In this document: piece by piece, positions 8,857 through 16,563 of the stretch
Position numbering within the stretch: the first letter of the stretch is position 1
Layout of the letters: every line of letters starts with the position of its first letter
DNA from: Roseiarcus sp049513815
Lineage (GTDB): Bacteria; Pseudomonadota; Alphaproteobacteria; Rhizobiales; Beijerinckiaceae
DNA: 64,000 nucleotides
Reading direction: 5' to 3'
Assembly (NCBI GenBank): GCA_049513815.1
Contig: JBEKVR010000006.1
Coordinates: forward strand, 1-64,000
Program-made: the position numbers and the translations under genes
The notes under the pieces: generated by a model
The model's database searches: none
Seen by the model: only the letters and a program-made list of their open reading frames with translations
What the model was told of the DNA's origin: nothing

Positions 8857-8974
8857 CCTCATCCTGAGCCGCCTGCGCAGCAGGCGAGTCGAAGGATGAT
8901 CCAGCGCGCGCCGGCGCAGGTGCGAGCTGGAGCGTCCTTCGAGGCCGCTTCGCGGCGCCTCAGGACGAAGGGTG
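8857..8974. repeat. Intergenic palindromic repeat, family 1 copy A
   Basis: A REP-like unit reading CCTCATCCTGAGCCGCC ... GAGTCGAAGGATG ... GGAGCGTCCTTCGAGGCCGC ... GCGGCGCCTCAGGACGAAGGG. It recurs in inverted orientation at 23807-23927 with the same GCGTCCTTCGAGGCCGCTTCGCGG core. Units of this type are frequent in Hyphomicrobiales genomes. Confidence 0.8.
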
Positions 8975-9064
8975 GAGGAGGCAACCGATCCCAAGCAATC
9001 GCCGACCCCACCCCAGCGAGCGGCTCGCGATCGCAGAGCCGCCGCGCTCGGTCGTCGCGCGCCG

Positions 9065-9700
9065 TCAATCGAACTCGGTCGGCAGCGCCGGATCGCGCCG
9101 GTGAGCGAACATGCGGGCGAGCTGCTGCGGCAGCACGCGCGCCAGCGACAGGTCTTGCGGCAGCTCGCTTTCGCCGAACCAGCCGACTTCTGACGTCTCG
9201 TGGCTGGTCGTCGCCGCGCCGCCGGTCGGCTCGCAGACGAAGAAGACCTTGGCGCAGGAGAACACGCCGGCGGGGTGGCGCTGGCGCGTGCGGTCCCACA
9301 GCGCGGCGAGCTTCAGCACGCGCACCTGATAGCCGCTCTCCTCCAGCGCCTCCTTGACCGCATTTTCGGCGGCGCTGCGATTCACGTCGGCCCAGCCGCC
9401 CGGTAGCGTCCAGCGCCCGCCATCCGACGTCTCGCGCACCATCAACAGCCGCTCGCGCGCGTCGAACACGGCGGCGCGAACGTCGATCTTCGGCGTCGCG
9501 TAGCCGGTTTCGCCGGCGAACAATTGGGCGATCCTGTCGACCGGCGCGTCGGTCCGCGCCGCGAACATCTTGGCGGCGAGCACTCTCAGCGCCGCGTAGC
9601 GCTCGCGGTCGTAGGGGTCGCGCGAGAAGGCCAGGCCGGTCTGGGCGATCGCCTGCAGCTCGCGCGCCCAGGTCAGCCAGGCGGGTTCGTCGTCAAGCAT
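9065..9700 (-). CDS. Nudix hydrolase with N-terminal extension
   Basis: A 211-residue Nudix protein. The Nudix box reads GGWADVNRSAAENAVKEALEESGY: the REUxEE core is present as KEALEE, so the last glutamates that bind Mg are intact, but the first Glu of the consensus is Arg and the Arg is Lys. An N-terminal domain of about 65 residues (WARELQAIAQTGLAFSRDPYDRERY) is the Nudix_N_2 type found with ADP-ribose or NADH-type pyrophosphatases. It probably hydrolyses a nucleoside diphosphate linked to another group; the exact substrate is unknown. It stands alone between repeats. Confidence 0.85.
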   Translation of the reverse strand: MLDDEPAWLTWARELQAIAQTGLAFSRDPYDRERYAALRVLAAKMFAARTDAPVDRIAQLFAGETGYATPKIDVRAAVFDARERLLMVRETSDGGRWTLPGGWADVNRSAAENAVKEALEESGYQVRVLKLAALWDRTRQRHPAGVFSCAKVFFVCEPTGGAATTSHETSEVGWFGESELPQDLSLARVLPQQLARMFAHRRDPALPTEFD

Positions 9701-9826
9701 GGCGCGGTTTTAGACGCCGCGCGGTCGGCGCGGTCAAGGCGGCGCTCGGCGCGACAGGACGCCTCTTATCGCCCGGCGCTGGCGATCGTTAGCGTCGCGG
9801 CCGTCGTTCCGCCCAAGGAGCCGTCC

Positions 9827-10023
9827 ATGACCGTCGCGATCTGGCGCCTCCTCGTCGCCGCCCTGCCGCCCTACGTTCGCGCTGGCGTCACGCCAGCTCG
9901 ACCGTCGCGCGCGTCGGCCATATCGGCTTCCATCTCGCCGACCGCCCGCCGCTGCGTTCCGCCTGCTTCACCCTCGGCCTGTTGCTGACGGCCGTCATTT
10001 TCATCCATCCGGCCTTTCATTGA
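9827..10023 (+). pseudogene. Possible frameshifted small membrane protein gene
   Basis: An ATG at 9827 has an ideal AAGGAG six bases upstream and starts MTVAIWRLLVAALPPYVRA, then runs into low-quality Ala/Ser/Pro sequence and stops at about 9990. The +2 frame, closed by TGA at 10021, contains RWRHASSTVARVGHIGFHLA and then a hydrophobic segment CFTLGLLLTAVIFIHPAFH. Joined by one indel near 9885 they give a plausible protein of about 64 residues with a C-terminal transmembrane helix. This is inference; no homologue was recognised. Confidence 0.35.
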
Positions 10024-10058
10024 CCGGCGGCTAGGGCACAAGGCATTCAAGTCAAGGT

Positions 10059-10140
10059 CGTCATCGCGAGCAAAGCGAAGCGATCCAGACTTGGGGATTG
10101 CGGCTTCGTCTGGATCGCGTCGCTGTCGCTCGCGATGACG
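10059..10140. repeat. Intergenic palindromic repeat, family 2 copy A
   Basis: An element with perfect inverted ends CGTCATCGCGAG / CTCGCGATGACG and the internal marks AAGCGAAGCGATCCAGACTT and TCTGGATCGC. Copies lie at 15473-15546 and 30914-30997. In the 9701-10182 gap only this and the possible frameshifted gene were seen. Confidence 0.85.
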
Positions 10141-10182
10141 ATCGGAATCGCGTCGATCCAAAGACAACTTGCGCCGGCGCGC

Positions 10183-10758
10183 TCAGATCTCTTCGATCTC
10201 GCGCCGTGCGCGCTCGAGCGCGTCGCGCAGCTTGGCCGCCTGCGCCGCGGTCAACGCGCTCTTGCGCAGCTTTTCGTACAGCGCCGCGCGCAAGTCCTGA
10301 ATCGCTTCGCCGATCGCCGATTCGCCGATCGGGCCCGAGGCTTCGGCGAGCTGGGCGTTGATCGCCGCCAGTTCGGCGCGCTGCTCGGCGAGATAGGCGC
10401 GCCCCTCGTCGCTGACGGCGAACAGGCGCTGGCGGCCGTGCATCTCCGAGGTGACCAGCCCGGCTTCGGCCAACGTCTGCAGGATCGGATAGATCGAGCC
10501 GGGGCTCGGCCGGTAGGCGCCCTGGAAGCGGTCGTGCAGGTCGCGGATGATGTCGTAGCCGTGCCGCGGCGCCTCGGCGATCAGGCCGAGCACCAGCAGC
10601 CGAAGCGCGCCGGAATCGAACATGCGCGGCCCGCGCCAGCGCGCGAACGGCCCGCCGCGATGGCGGCCGAACAGGCCGCGCCAATGCGCGGCGTGGCCGA
10701 AGTCGGCGCTGTCGTCGCCGGCCTCGCCCGGGCCGAAGGGGGGATGTCTTTTCGTCAT
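10183..10758 (-). CDS. PadR family transcriptional regulator
   Basis: A 191-residue repressor. The winged helix-turn-helix is at about residues 47-125: FDSGALRLLVLGLIAEAPRHGYDIIRDL, then YRPSPGSIYPILQTLAEAGLV and the wing SEMHGRQRLFAVSDEG. This is diagnostic for PadR (MHGYELIK / PSPGSIYPxLxxLE). The N-terminal 45 residues are Gly/His/Arg-rich, as in a subset of PadR proteins. The C-terminal helix serves dimerisation. It follows the DUF2852 gene on the same strand by about 100 bp, and palindromes CGATATATCG lie upstream of that gene, so it probably represses its own operon. Inducer unknown. Confidence 0.9.
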   Translation of the reverse strand: MTKRHPPFGPGEAGDDSADFGHAAHWRGLFGRHRGGPFARWRGPRMFDSGALRLLVLGLIAEAPRHGYDIIRDLHDRFQGAYRPSPGSIYPILQTLAEAGLVTSEMHGRQRLFAVSDEGRAYLAEQRAELAAINAQLAEASGPIGESAIGEAIQDLRAALYEKLRKSALTAAQAAKLRDALERARREIEEI

Positions 10759-10857
10759 TTCCTCAGCGGCGAATCGCCGGCCTTCGGGGCGTCGCCGGCA
10801 CGATAGCGCGCCGCGCCGCGCGGGAGAAAGCGCGGCGCGGCGGACGTTGGCGTGCGT

Positions 10858-11348
10858 TCAAACCGCGTCGGGCGCTTTGGGCTCGTCGCGCTTGGCGGCC
10901 TCGGCCGCTTTGCGGTCGGCCATGAAGCGGTCGAACGCCTCGCGGTCGCGCGACTCGCGCTGCCGGCGCTCGAAATCGGCGTAGGCCTCGGCCTCCTCCT
11001 GGATCGCGCGCAGCGTCTCGCGCCGACGCTCGTCGAGAACGGAATTGCCGGTCGAGCGGCGCGGCCAGTCGCAGCGCGAACGTGCGCGCTCGGCGAAATC
11101 GCGCCAGGGAGCGCCGGGGCCGCAAGGACCGGGGCCGCCGCCGTTGTGCTTCCAGGCGCGCCAGGCCCACAAGCCAAGCGCGGCGAAGCCGAGCGGCGGA
11201 CAAATCCAGAAAGCGCCGGCGACGGCGAGAAGCTTGATCGGCAGCGGCGGGCCAAACCCGTCGCGCGGCGATGGCGCCAGGGACCGGCGCGGTCGCCCTC
11301 AGGGGCGTGATCGCCGGCGTGTTCGAAGGGAGGCGAAGCGGAGGACAT
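10858..11348 (-). pseudogene. DUF2852 family protein, apparently frameshifted near its N-terminus
   Basis: The C-terminal part reads WAWRAWKHNGGG, then GNSVLDERRRETLRAIQEEAEAYADFERRQRESRDREAFDRFMADRK, the hallmark of DUF2852: a membrane helix then a charged helix ending in FxxFMAxR. In the same frame upstream lies a membrane segment PIKLLAVAGAFWICPPLGFAALGL, but no ATG before the stop near 11310. An ATG at 11346-11348 with GAGG upstream starts MSSASPPFEHAGDHAPEGDRAGPWRHR in another frame. One indel around 11265-11275 would join them into a normal-looking DUF2852 protein. Alternatively translation begins at a TTG at 11172, giving a truncated product. It precedes padR. Confidence 0.55.
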
Positions 11349-11366
11349 CGGAACCTCGTTGAAGTC

Positions 11367-11422
11367 GACATATCTACTGGGCGATATATCGTACGGGCAA
11401 TATGTCGGAAACGATATATCGT
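11367..11422. promoter_or_regulatory. Operator/promoter region with ATATATCG palindromes
   Basis: CGATATATCG (11382-11391) and ACGATATATCGT (11411-11422) are perfect palindromes about three helical turns apart (29 bp), and GACATAT (11367-11373) is mirrored by ATATGTC (11400-11406). The cluster lies just before the DUF2852/padR start at 11348 and is the only AT-rich patch nearby. It is the natural candidate for autoregulation by the PadR protein. The rest of the gap from 11423 to 11879 shows nothing clear. Confidence 0.6.
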
Positions 11423-11879
11423 TGTCAAGGGCGCCTGTGGAATTTTTCCGGCGCACGCCCGGGCGACGCGCCGCCGAAGCCGGATGCCGCGACGCCCCTC
11501 CCCGCGCGCGTGGATGCGGGCGCACAGAGCCTGCGCCGGAGCGGTTGCCGGGCCCGCTCATGTTGGGAACTGTATGCTTTCGAATTCGCCGGCGCAGGCG
11601 GCCGCTCTGCGCCCATCATAGCCATTCAGCCGATTGCCGTGGCAGCTCCGAGCCGGACGTTCGGCGACGGGTCGGGTTGACCGCAGTGGGCGGGGACCGG
11701 ACAGTTCCGCACTCCGAATGACGTCAGCCTTCGGGCTCTTATGAACCCGCGCCAAGGCGAGCAGTCGTTCTGACTTTGGTGCAGGCGTCGGCACCAAGGT
11801 GTATGTCCAACCAGCTGCCAATGCGCGTTGCTTCTCTCACGCGAGCGCGGAAACGCATAATTCGAGTCGGGCTGAGCCA

Positions 11880-12662
11880 ATGCGACAATCTAACCGTCGG
11901 TTTTGTTGGGGACCTTGTCTTTGGAGCGGACTCAAAGCTTTCGTGCTCATTGTCGGCCTTGGCTGCACAGCAAGTAACGCCGGAGAAGATAAGTCCGAAG
12001 TCGGCGCCGCGCGCACTGACCCGCTTTACGTAATTCAATTCGCAAGTAAGGGACTTAAAGCGCGAGTTGAACAGGTTATACAGAACCGATTTTCCTATTA
12101 TCCTATTTGGCCGAGAAGCGTAATCCGTTTGTCTGTACGGATTACCGAGTCTTCTGCCACATCATTTGGCAAAATTGCGACTTCAGACCTTAGTCTTGTC
12201 GCCTCGGTTGCAGGCGTTCCTATTACCTGGTCTCAACGTTCTGCAAACTCAAAAATGCTTGTCGTTATATATCGCAATGACGGGAACCGAGGCGCGACTA
12301 TGAACGAATTGGCGGCAGGCGAGCCCGCCTACACTTCAAATTCAAGCGTGTTCTCAAATACAGTCAGCGACTGCGAGATTCACGTTTCTTACAACAATAG
12401 TGGAATTACCAATGCCATAATTGCGGTTAACGCGAATATTGGAACAATCCTCGTCCGTCATTGCTTAATACGTGGTGCCTTTGTCGCCTTTGGATTTGAT
12501 CCAGACTACGGTGACAGCACGAATAACGTTCCAGATCTCGATGTAACAACAAGCCTTTGCGTGGTTCAACGGCTATACGAGATGGACAGAATGGCATTGC
12601 GTATCAATCGCTTTACCAATGCGATTTTGGGTAGGCTATACAATAGAGGATGCAGAGGATAG
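11880..12662 (+). CDS. Putative secreted protein of AT-richer, probably acquired DNA (DUF2927-like)
   Basis: A 260-residue protein. MRQSNRRFCWGPCLWSGLKAFVLIVGLGCTASNA looks like a signal peptide with cleavage after SNA. The body is about 220 residues. Its C-terminal part HCLIRGAFVAFGFDPDYGDSTNNVPDLDVTTSLCVVQRLYEMDRMALRINR resembles the DUF2927 pattern (a helix with C-L-x-x-x-x, FGF-D, then LT..D..LY), a family of secreted proteins of unknown function. Codon and base composition are clearly AT-richer than in neighbouring genes. The start at 11880 was chosen because it begins the signal peptide; an upstream start at 11799 is possible. Function not known. Confidence 0.55.
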   Translation: MRQSNRRFCWGPCLWSGLKAFVLIVGLGCTASNAGEDKSEVGAARTDPLYVIQFASKGLKARVEQVIQNRFSYYPIWPRSVIRLSVRITESSATSFGKIATSDLSLVASVAGVPITWSQRSANSKMLVVIYRNDGNRGATMNELAAGEPAYTSNSSVFSNTVSDCEIHVSYNNSGITNAIIAVNANIGTILVRHCLIRGAFVAFGFDPDYGDSTNNVPDLDVTTSLCVVQRLYEMDRMALRINRFTNAILGRLYNRGCRG

Positions 12663-12813
12663 CCGGGTAACAGGCTTGCGTCCGCTTTGGGTCGAGCGGA
12701 GCCGAGCACCTTTCGAGAATGTATGTCTGCTTGGCCCCCGTCCGTTCAGAAACCCGCCAGTCCCCTGTCGGTCAGTTCCGGCCTTCCGGCGCGTTTAGCG
12801 AAACCTTCCCCGC

Positions 12814-13251
12814 CTACAGCCGCGCCCTGGCGCTGCGCGGCGTCGCCAGAAGCAGCGTCGTCTCCGACGCGGTGACGCCCTGGATCTGTCGCAGGCGGCT
12901 CAGAACGGCGTCGAGATCGGCGAGACTCTGCGCCGAAATCTCGATCACCAGGTCCCAGCGGCCGTTGGTGGTGTGGACCGCGCCGACCTCGGCAAAGCCG
13001 ACCAGGGCGTCGATGACGCGGTCGAGCATGCGGCCTTCCACCTCGACCATGGTCAGGCCGCGCACCGGCGGCGACACCGCGTCGGCGCGCAGGACCACGG
13101 TGTAGCCGAGGATCGCGCCCCCCGCCTCGAGCTTCTCCAGCCGGGCGCGCACGGTGCCGCGGCTGACGCCCAATTCGTGCGCTAGGTCGGAGATGCTCCG
13201 GCGGCCGTCGTGGCGCAGGATCGAGATCAGGCGTTGGTCGACGGCGTCCAT
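12814..13251 (-). CDS. Lrp/AsnC family transcriptional regulator
   Basis: A 145-residue regulator beginning MDAVDQRLISILRHDGRRSISDLAHELGVSRGTVRARLEKLEAGG, the typical Lrp/AsnC helix-turn-helix. The C-terminal RAM/ligand domain (MVEVEGRMLDRVIDALVGFAEVGAVHTTNGRWDLVIEI) normally binds an amino acid. The start is the ATG at 13249-13251; a longer frame to 13326 adds an unlikely N-terminus. It is divergent from arginase with 128 bp between starts, the usual setting for an Lrp-type activator of arginine or ornithine breakdown responding to that amino acid. Confidence 0.9.
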   Translation of the reverse strand: MDAVDQRLISILRHDGRRSISDLAHELGVSRGTVRARLEKLEAGGAILGYTVVLRADAVSPPVRGLTMVEVEGRMLDRVIDALVGFAEVGAVHTTNGRWDLVIEISAQSLADLDAVLSRLRQIQGVTASETTLLLATPRSARARL

Positions 13252-13289
13252 GCAATGCCAAAATGGCGAGCGGATCGACCGAAACGATA

Positions 13290-13302
13290 AGCCGTTACGG
13301 CT
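13290..13302. promoter_or_regulatory. Palindrome in the lrp-arginase intergenic region
   Basis: AGCCGTTACGGCT, with 6-bp inverted arms, lies midway between the divergent starts. Flanking CCAAAATGG and CCAATATGG motifs have the AT-core dyad look of Lrp-type sites. Inference from position and symmetry only. Confidence 0.4.
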
Positions 13303-13379
13303 ATTTTGCCAATATGGTCCATTCATTTCGCCATGCCAAGCGGCTATTCTCGCAGCCGATTGGCGGAACGAGGCGACGC

Positions 13380-14315
13380 ATGACGCGGCCCAACACCTGC
13401 ATACTCGTCCCTGCCCCTGTCGAAGCCGGCGCCGGCCGGCGCGGCGCCGACATGGGCGCTCGCGCCTTCCGCGCCGCCGGCCTCGCCGAGACGCTGCGCG
13501 ACCTCGGCTACGCGGTGATCGAGCGTCCGCCGGTCGCCATCAGCGCCGTCGAGCCGAAGCGCCATCCTAACGCCGCCATTGGCGATCTCGGCGAGATCGC
13601 CGCCTGGACCGCGGCGATCGAGCAGACCGCCTACGAAGCCACGGCGGAGGGCTTTCCAATCTTTCTCGGCGGCGACCACAGTCTTTCCGCCGGCTCGATC
13701 GCCGGAATCTCCCGCCGGCGGCGCGAGCAGAGCGAAGAACTCTTCGTGCTGTGGCTCGACGCCCATCCCGACTTCCACACGCTCGACAGTTCGACCAGCG
13801 GCAATCTCCACGGCGTTCCGATGGCCTACGTCACCGGCCGCGAGAGTTTTGCCGGCTGGTACCCGCCGCTCATCGCGCCGGTGAAGCCGGAGAACGTCTG
13901 TATGGTCGGCCTGCGCAGCGTCGATCCGGCGGAGCGCGAGGCGCTCGCGCTGAGCGCCATCACCGTCCACGACATGCGCGCCATCGACGAGAACGGCGTC
14001 GGCGCGCTGGTCGGCGCCTTCCTCGACAAGGTCGCCGCGCGCGGCGGAATCCTCCACGTCAGCTTCGACGTCGACTTCCTCGACCCCGACATCGCGCCGG
14101 GGGTCGGCACCACCGTGCCGGGCGGCGCCAGCTTCCGCGAGGCGCACCTCGTCATGGAGATGCTGCACGATGCGGGCCTCGTCCGCAGTCTCGATCTGGT
14201 CGAGTTGAACCCCTTCCTCGACGATCGCGGCCGCACCGCCGTTCTGCTCGTCGACCTCGTCGCCAGCCTCATGGGCCGGCGCATCCTCGATCGGCCGACC
14301 CGGAGGTGGTCATGA
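13380..14315 (+). CDS. rocF: Arginase
   Basis: A 311-residue enzyme of the ureohydrolase fold hydrolysing arginine to ornithine and urea. Metal-binding motifs are visible in order: GGDHS (about 97-101), DAHPD with His (about 127-131), the substrate-pocket segment STSGNLHGVPMAY, and SFDVDFLDP (about 224-232) carrying the last two aspartates. GVGTTVPGGASFREAH is the usual C-terminal signature. DAHPDF replaces the common DAHADF, a conservative change. The ATG at 13380 was chosen over an upstream start at 13263 that would extend through the regulatory region. Its stop overlaps the ornithine cyclodeaminase start (ATGA), so the two are translationally coupled. Confidence 0.93.
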   Translation: MTRPNTCILVPAPVEAGAGRRGADMGARAFRAAGLAETLRDLGYAVIERPPVAISAVEPKRHPNAAIGDLGEIAAWTAAIEQTAYEATAEGFPIFLGGDHSLSAGSIAGISRRRREQSEELFVLWLDAHPDFHTLDSSTSGNLHGVPMAYVTGRESFAGWYPPLIAPVKPENVCMVGLRSVDPAEREALALSAITVHDMRAIDENGVGALVGAFLDKVAARGGILHVSFDVDFLDPDIAPGVGTTVPGGASFREAHLVMEMLHDAGLVRSLDLVELNPFLDDRGRTAVLLVDLVASLMGRRILDRPTRRWS

Positions 14316-15376
14316 CCCGCCGCCCGCTGAACCTCGTGCCCTTCGTCAGCGTCGCCAACATGATGCGGCTGGTCAACGCGATCGGCGTCGAGCGATTTCT
14401 GACCGAGCTCGCCGGCTTTGTCGAAGAGGATTTTCGCCGCTGGCCCGCCTTCGACAAGATCTCGCGCATGGCTTCCCATTCGGCCGAAGGGGTGATCGAG
14501 CTGATGCCGACCAGCGACGGCGTCACCTACGGCTTCAAATACGTCAACGGCCATCCCAAGAACATGCGCGAGGGACGCCAGACCGTCACCGCCTTCGGTC
14601 TCCTCGCCGAGGTCAGCACCGGCTATCCCGAGCTGCTCAGCGAAATGACCATCCTCACCGCGCTGAGAACCGCGGCGACCTCGGCGGTCGCGGCGAAACA
14701 CCTCGCCCGGCCGGAGTCCCGCTCGATGGCGATCATCGGCAACGGCGCCCAGTCGGAGTTCCAGGCGCTCGGCTTCAAGGCGCTGCTCGGAATCGATCGG
14801 CTGCGTCTCTACGACATCGACCGCTGGGCGAGCGAGAAGTGCGCCGTCAATCTCGCCCGCTACGGCTTCGACCTGACGATCTGCGCCAACGCCGAGGACG
14901 CCGTCGAGGGCGTCGACATCGTCACCACCGTGACGGCCGACAAGCACAACGCGACAGTGCTCACCGACAACCTGGTCGGGGCCGGCCAGCACATCAACGC
15001 CGTCGGCGGCGACTGCCCCGGCAAGACCGAGCTGCATCGCGACATCCTGCTGCGCTCGGCGATCTTCGTCGAATACCCGCCGCAGACGCGCATCGAAGGC
15101 GAGATCCAGCAGCTTCCGCCCGATCATCCGGTGACCGAGCTGTGGCGAGTGATCGCCGGCGAGACGCCCGGACGGCGGTCGCGCCAGGAGATCACCCTGT
15201 TCGACTCGGTCGGCTTCGCCATCGAGGACTTCTCCGCCCTGCGTTACGTCCATTCGAAACTGGCGGGCGGCGACTTCCACGAGGATCTCGACCTGCTCGC
15301 CGACCCCGACGAACCGCGCGATCTCCTCGGCATGGTCCATCGCGCCCAGCGCAACGGTCTGGCCGCGGCGTCCTGA
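14312..15376 (+). CDS. Ornithine cyclodeaminase
   Basis: A 354-residue NAD-dependent enzyme of the ornithine cyclodeaminase/mu-crystallin family, converting ornithine directly to proline with loss of ammonia. The substrate segment YGFKYVNGHPKNMREGRQTVTAFG, the Rossmann motif AIIGNGAQSEFQAL, LYDIDRWASEK and the catalytic region NAVGGDCPGKTELH are all present and match true Ocd enzymes better than generic mu-crystallins. The start ATG overlaps the arginase stop by ATGA. Together the two genes make a two-step route from arginine to proline, urea and ammonia, a nitrogen-salvage pathway probably switched on by the divergent Lrp protein. Confidence 0.93.
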   Translation: MTRRPLNLVPFVSVANMMRLVNAIGVERFLTELAGFVEEDFRRWPAFDKISRMASHSAEGVIELMPTSDGVTYGFKYVNGHPKNMREGRQTVTAFGLLAEVSTGYPELLSEMTILTALRTAATSAVAAKHLARPESRSMAIIGNGAQSEFQALGFKALLGIDRLRLYDIDRWASEKCAVNLARYGFDLTICANAEDAVEGVDIVTTVTADKHNATVLTDNLVGAGQHINAVGGDCPGKTELHRDILLRSAIFVEYPPQTRIEGEIQQLPPDHPVTELWRVIAGETPGRRSRQEITLFDSVGFAIEDFSALRYVHSKLAGGDFHEDLDLLADPDEPRDLLGMVHRAQRNGLAAAS

Positions 15377-15472
15377 CTCCGCTTTCTCGGGGGAATCTCT
15401 CGCTTCAGGCGCGGCGCTTGCAACGCCTTCCACCCGCAAGTGCGTGATGTGTTCAAGCCGGATCATCTCCGG

Positions 15473-15546
15473 CGTCACTGCGAGCAAAGCGAAACCGTCC
15501 AGACTTAGGGATTGCGGTTGGCGCTCAGTCTGGATCGCTTCGCCGC
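15473..15546. repeat. Intergenic palindromic repeat, family 2 copy B
   Basis: CGTCACTGCGAGCAAAGCG ... CCAGACTTAGGGATTGCGG ... TCTGGATCGCTTCGC: a diverged copy of the element at 10059-10140, lacking a clear right inverted end. It may be truncated by the insertion-sequence-like remnant immediately after it. Confidence 0.75.
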
Positions 15547-15561
15547 CTGTTCAGCCCGGGG

Positions 15562-15598
15562 ACATAGCTGACAGGTGTTTGGAAACATAGCTGACAGG
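15562..15598. mobile_element. Possible insertion-sequence end remnant
   Basis: Two perfect 14-bp direct repeats, ACATAGCTGACAGG at 15562-15575 and 15585-15598, are joined by TGTTTGGAA and preceded by CCCGGGG. Read on the other strand, TGTCAGCTATGTTTCC and TGTCAGCTATGTCCCC resemble the ends of IS481-type elements as I remember them. No transposase is nearby. Low certainty. Confidence 0.4.
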
Positions 15599-15608
15599 CG
15601 CGTCCGTT

Positions 15609-15690
15609 GCCCGCCTCGCGCTCGGCGTCAAGGCCAAGCCCGTATGCGCGGGCGCTTCGCGGCCTTGACCCCTCCGCGCGAGGCGGGCGT
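15609..15690. repeat. Long inverted repeat (hairpin), dispersed-repeat family 3 copy A
   Basis: Outer arms CCCGCCTCGCGC and GCGCGAGGCGGG, then inner arms GTCAAGGCC and GGCCTTGAC around a loop. The inner part recurs in opposite orientation at 39108-39165 (GGAGGGGTCAAGG ... CGGGCTTGGCCTTGACGCCGAG). The rest of the 15377-15739 gap holds only repeats, no gene. Confidence 0.75.
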
Positions 15691-15739
15691 TTTCCTCGCC
15701 GTGCCGGCTGAGAGCGGTTTAATCCAGGCGCAATTTTCC

Positions 15740-16492
15740 CTACCGTCCGCCCGCGACGTCGAGGATTGCGCCGGTGACGTAGGAGGCGGCGTCGCTGAGC
15801 ATCCAAACGATCGCCTCGGCGACCTCGTCGGGCGTGCCCGGCCGCCCCATCGGCGTCGTCGCGCCGATGCGGAAGGCGCGCTCGGGCTCGCCGCCCCTGG
15901 CGTGAATCTCGGTGTCGATCAGGCCTGGCCGCACCGAATTGACCCGCACGCCGTCGGCGGCGAGCTCCTTCGACAGGCCGATCGCCAACGCGTCGACCGC
16001 CGCCTTCGAGCCGGCGTAGTCGACATAAAGGTTCGGCGAGCCGATCCGCGCCGCGGTCGAGGAGACCAGCACCAGCGACCCGCCGGCGCCGCCGAGGCTC
16101 GTCGCCAGGCGCCGCGCCGCTTCGCGCGCCGTCAGATAGACGCCGAGGATGTTGACTTCGAACATGCGCCGCATGCGCTCGACGCTCATTTCGACGAGCC
16201 GCGCCGCCGGCGCGACGATCCCGGCGTTGGCGACCACGCCGCGCAACGGCCCGAGCGCCCGCACCGCGCCGTCGAACATCGCCGCGACATCGTCCTCGTC
16301 GGCGACGTCGCCGCGCAGCGCCACCGCCTTGCCGCCGCCGCGCGCGATCTCCTCGACCAGCGCGTGCGCCGCCCGTTCGTCGCGCAGGTAATTGACCCCG
16401 ACCGACCAGCCGCGCGCCGCGGCGAGCCGCGCCGTCGCTCGCCCGATGCCGCGGGCGGCGCCGGTGACGAGAATCGCTTGCCCCTCGCTCAT
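15740..16492 (-). CDS. SDR family oxidoreductase
   Basis: A 250-residue classical SDR: MSEGQAILVTGAARGIGRATARLAA (cofactor motif), VANAGIVAPAA (NAG), LVSSTAARIGSPNLYVDYAGSKAAVDALAIGLSKE (Ser, Tyr, Lys) and VNSVRPGLIDTEIHARGG, ending in the usual YVTGAILDVAGGR. NLRDE after the second strand suggests NADP(H) preference. The start is the ATG at 16490-16492; the reading frame stays open upstream to 17047 only because it shadows rpe. Downstream of rpe on the same strand by 71 bp, so co-transcription is possible. Related proteins are annotated glucose- or sugar-type dehydrogenases, but the substrate is not predictable. Confidence 0.88.
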   Translation of the reverse strand: MSEGQAILVTGAARGIGRATARLAAARGWSVGVNYLRDERAAHALVEEIARGGGKAVALRGDVADEDDVAAMFDGAVRALGPLRGVVANAGIVAPAARLVEMSVERMRRMFEVNILGVYLTAREAARRLATSLGGAGGSLVLVSSTAARIGSPNLYVDYAGSKAAVDALAIGLSKELAADGVRVNSVRPGLIDTEIHARGGEPERAFRIGATTPMGRPGTPDEVAEAIVWMLSDAASYVTGAILDVAGGR

Positions 16493-16563
16493 GGAGAAAA
16501 CTTGCCCCGCCCGCTCCCCCGACGCAAGTGGCGTATGCGCGCGCTTCTGGCCGCAGCGTGACC

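Noticed and set aside
15562..15598. An intact insertion sequence
   Set aside because: No transposase frame within several hundred bases on either side; only an end-like motif.
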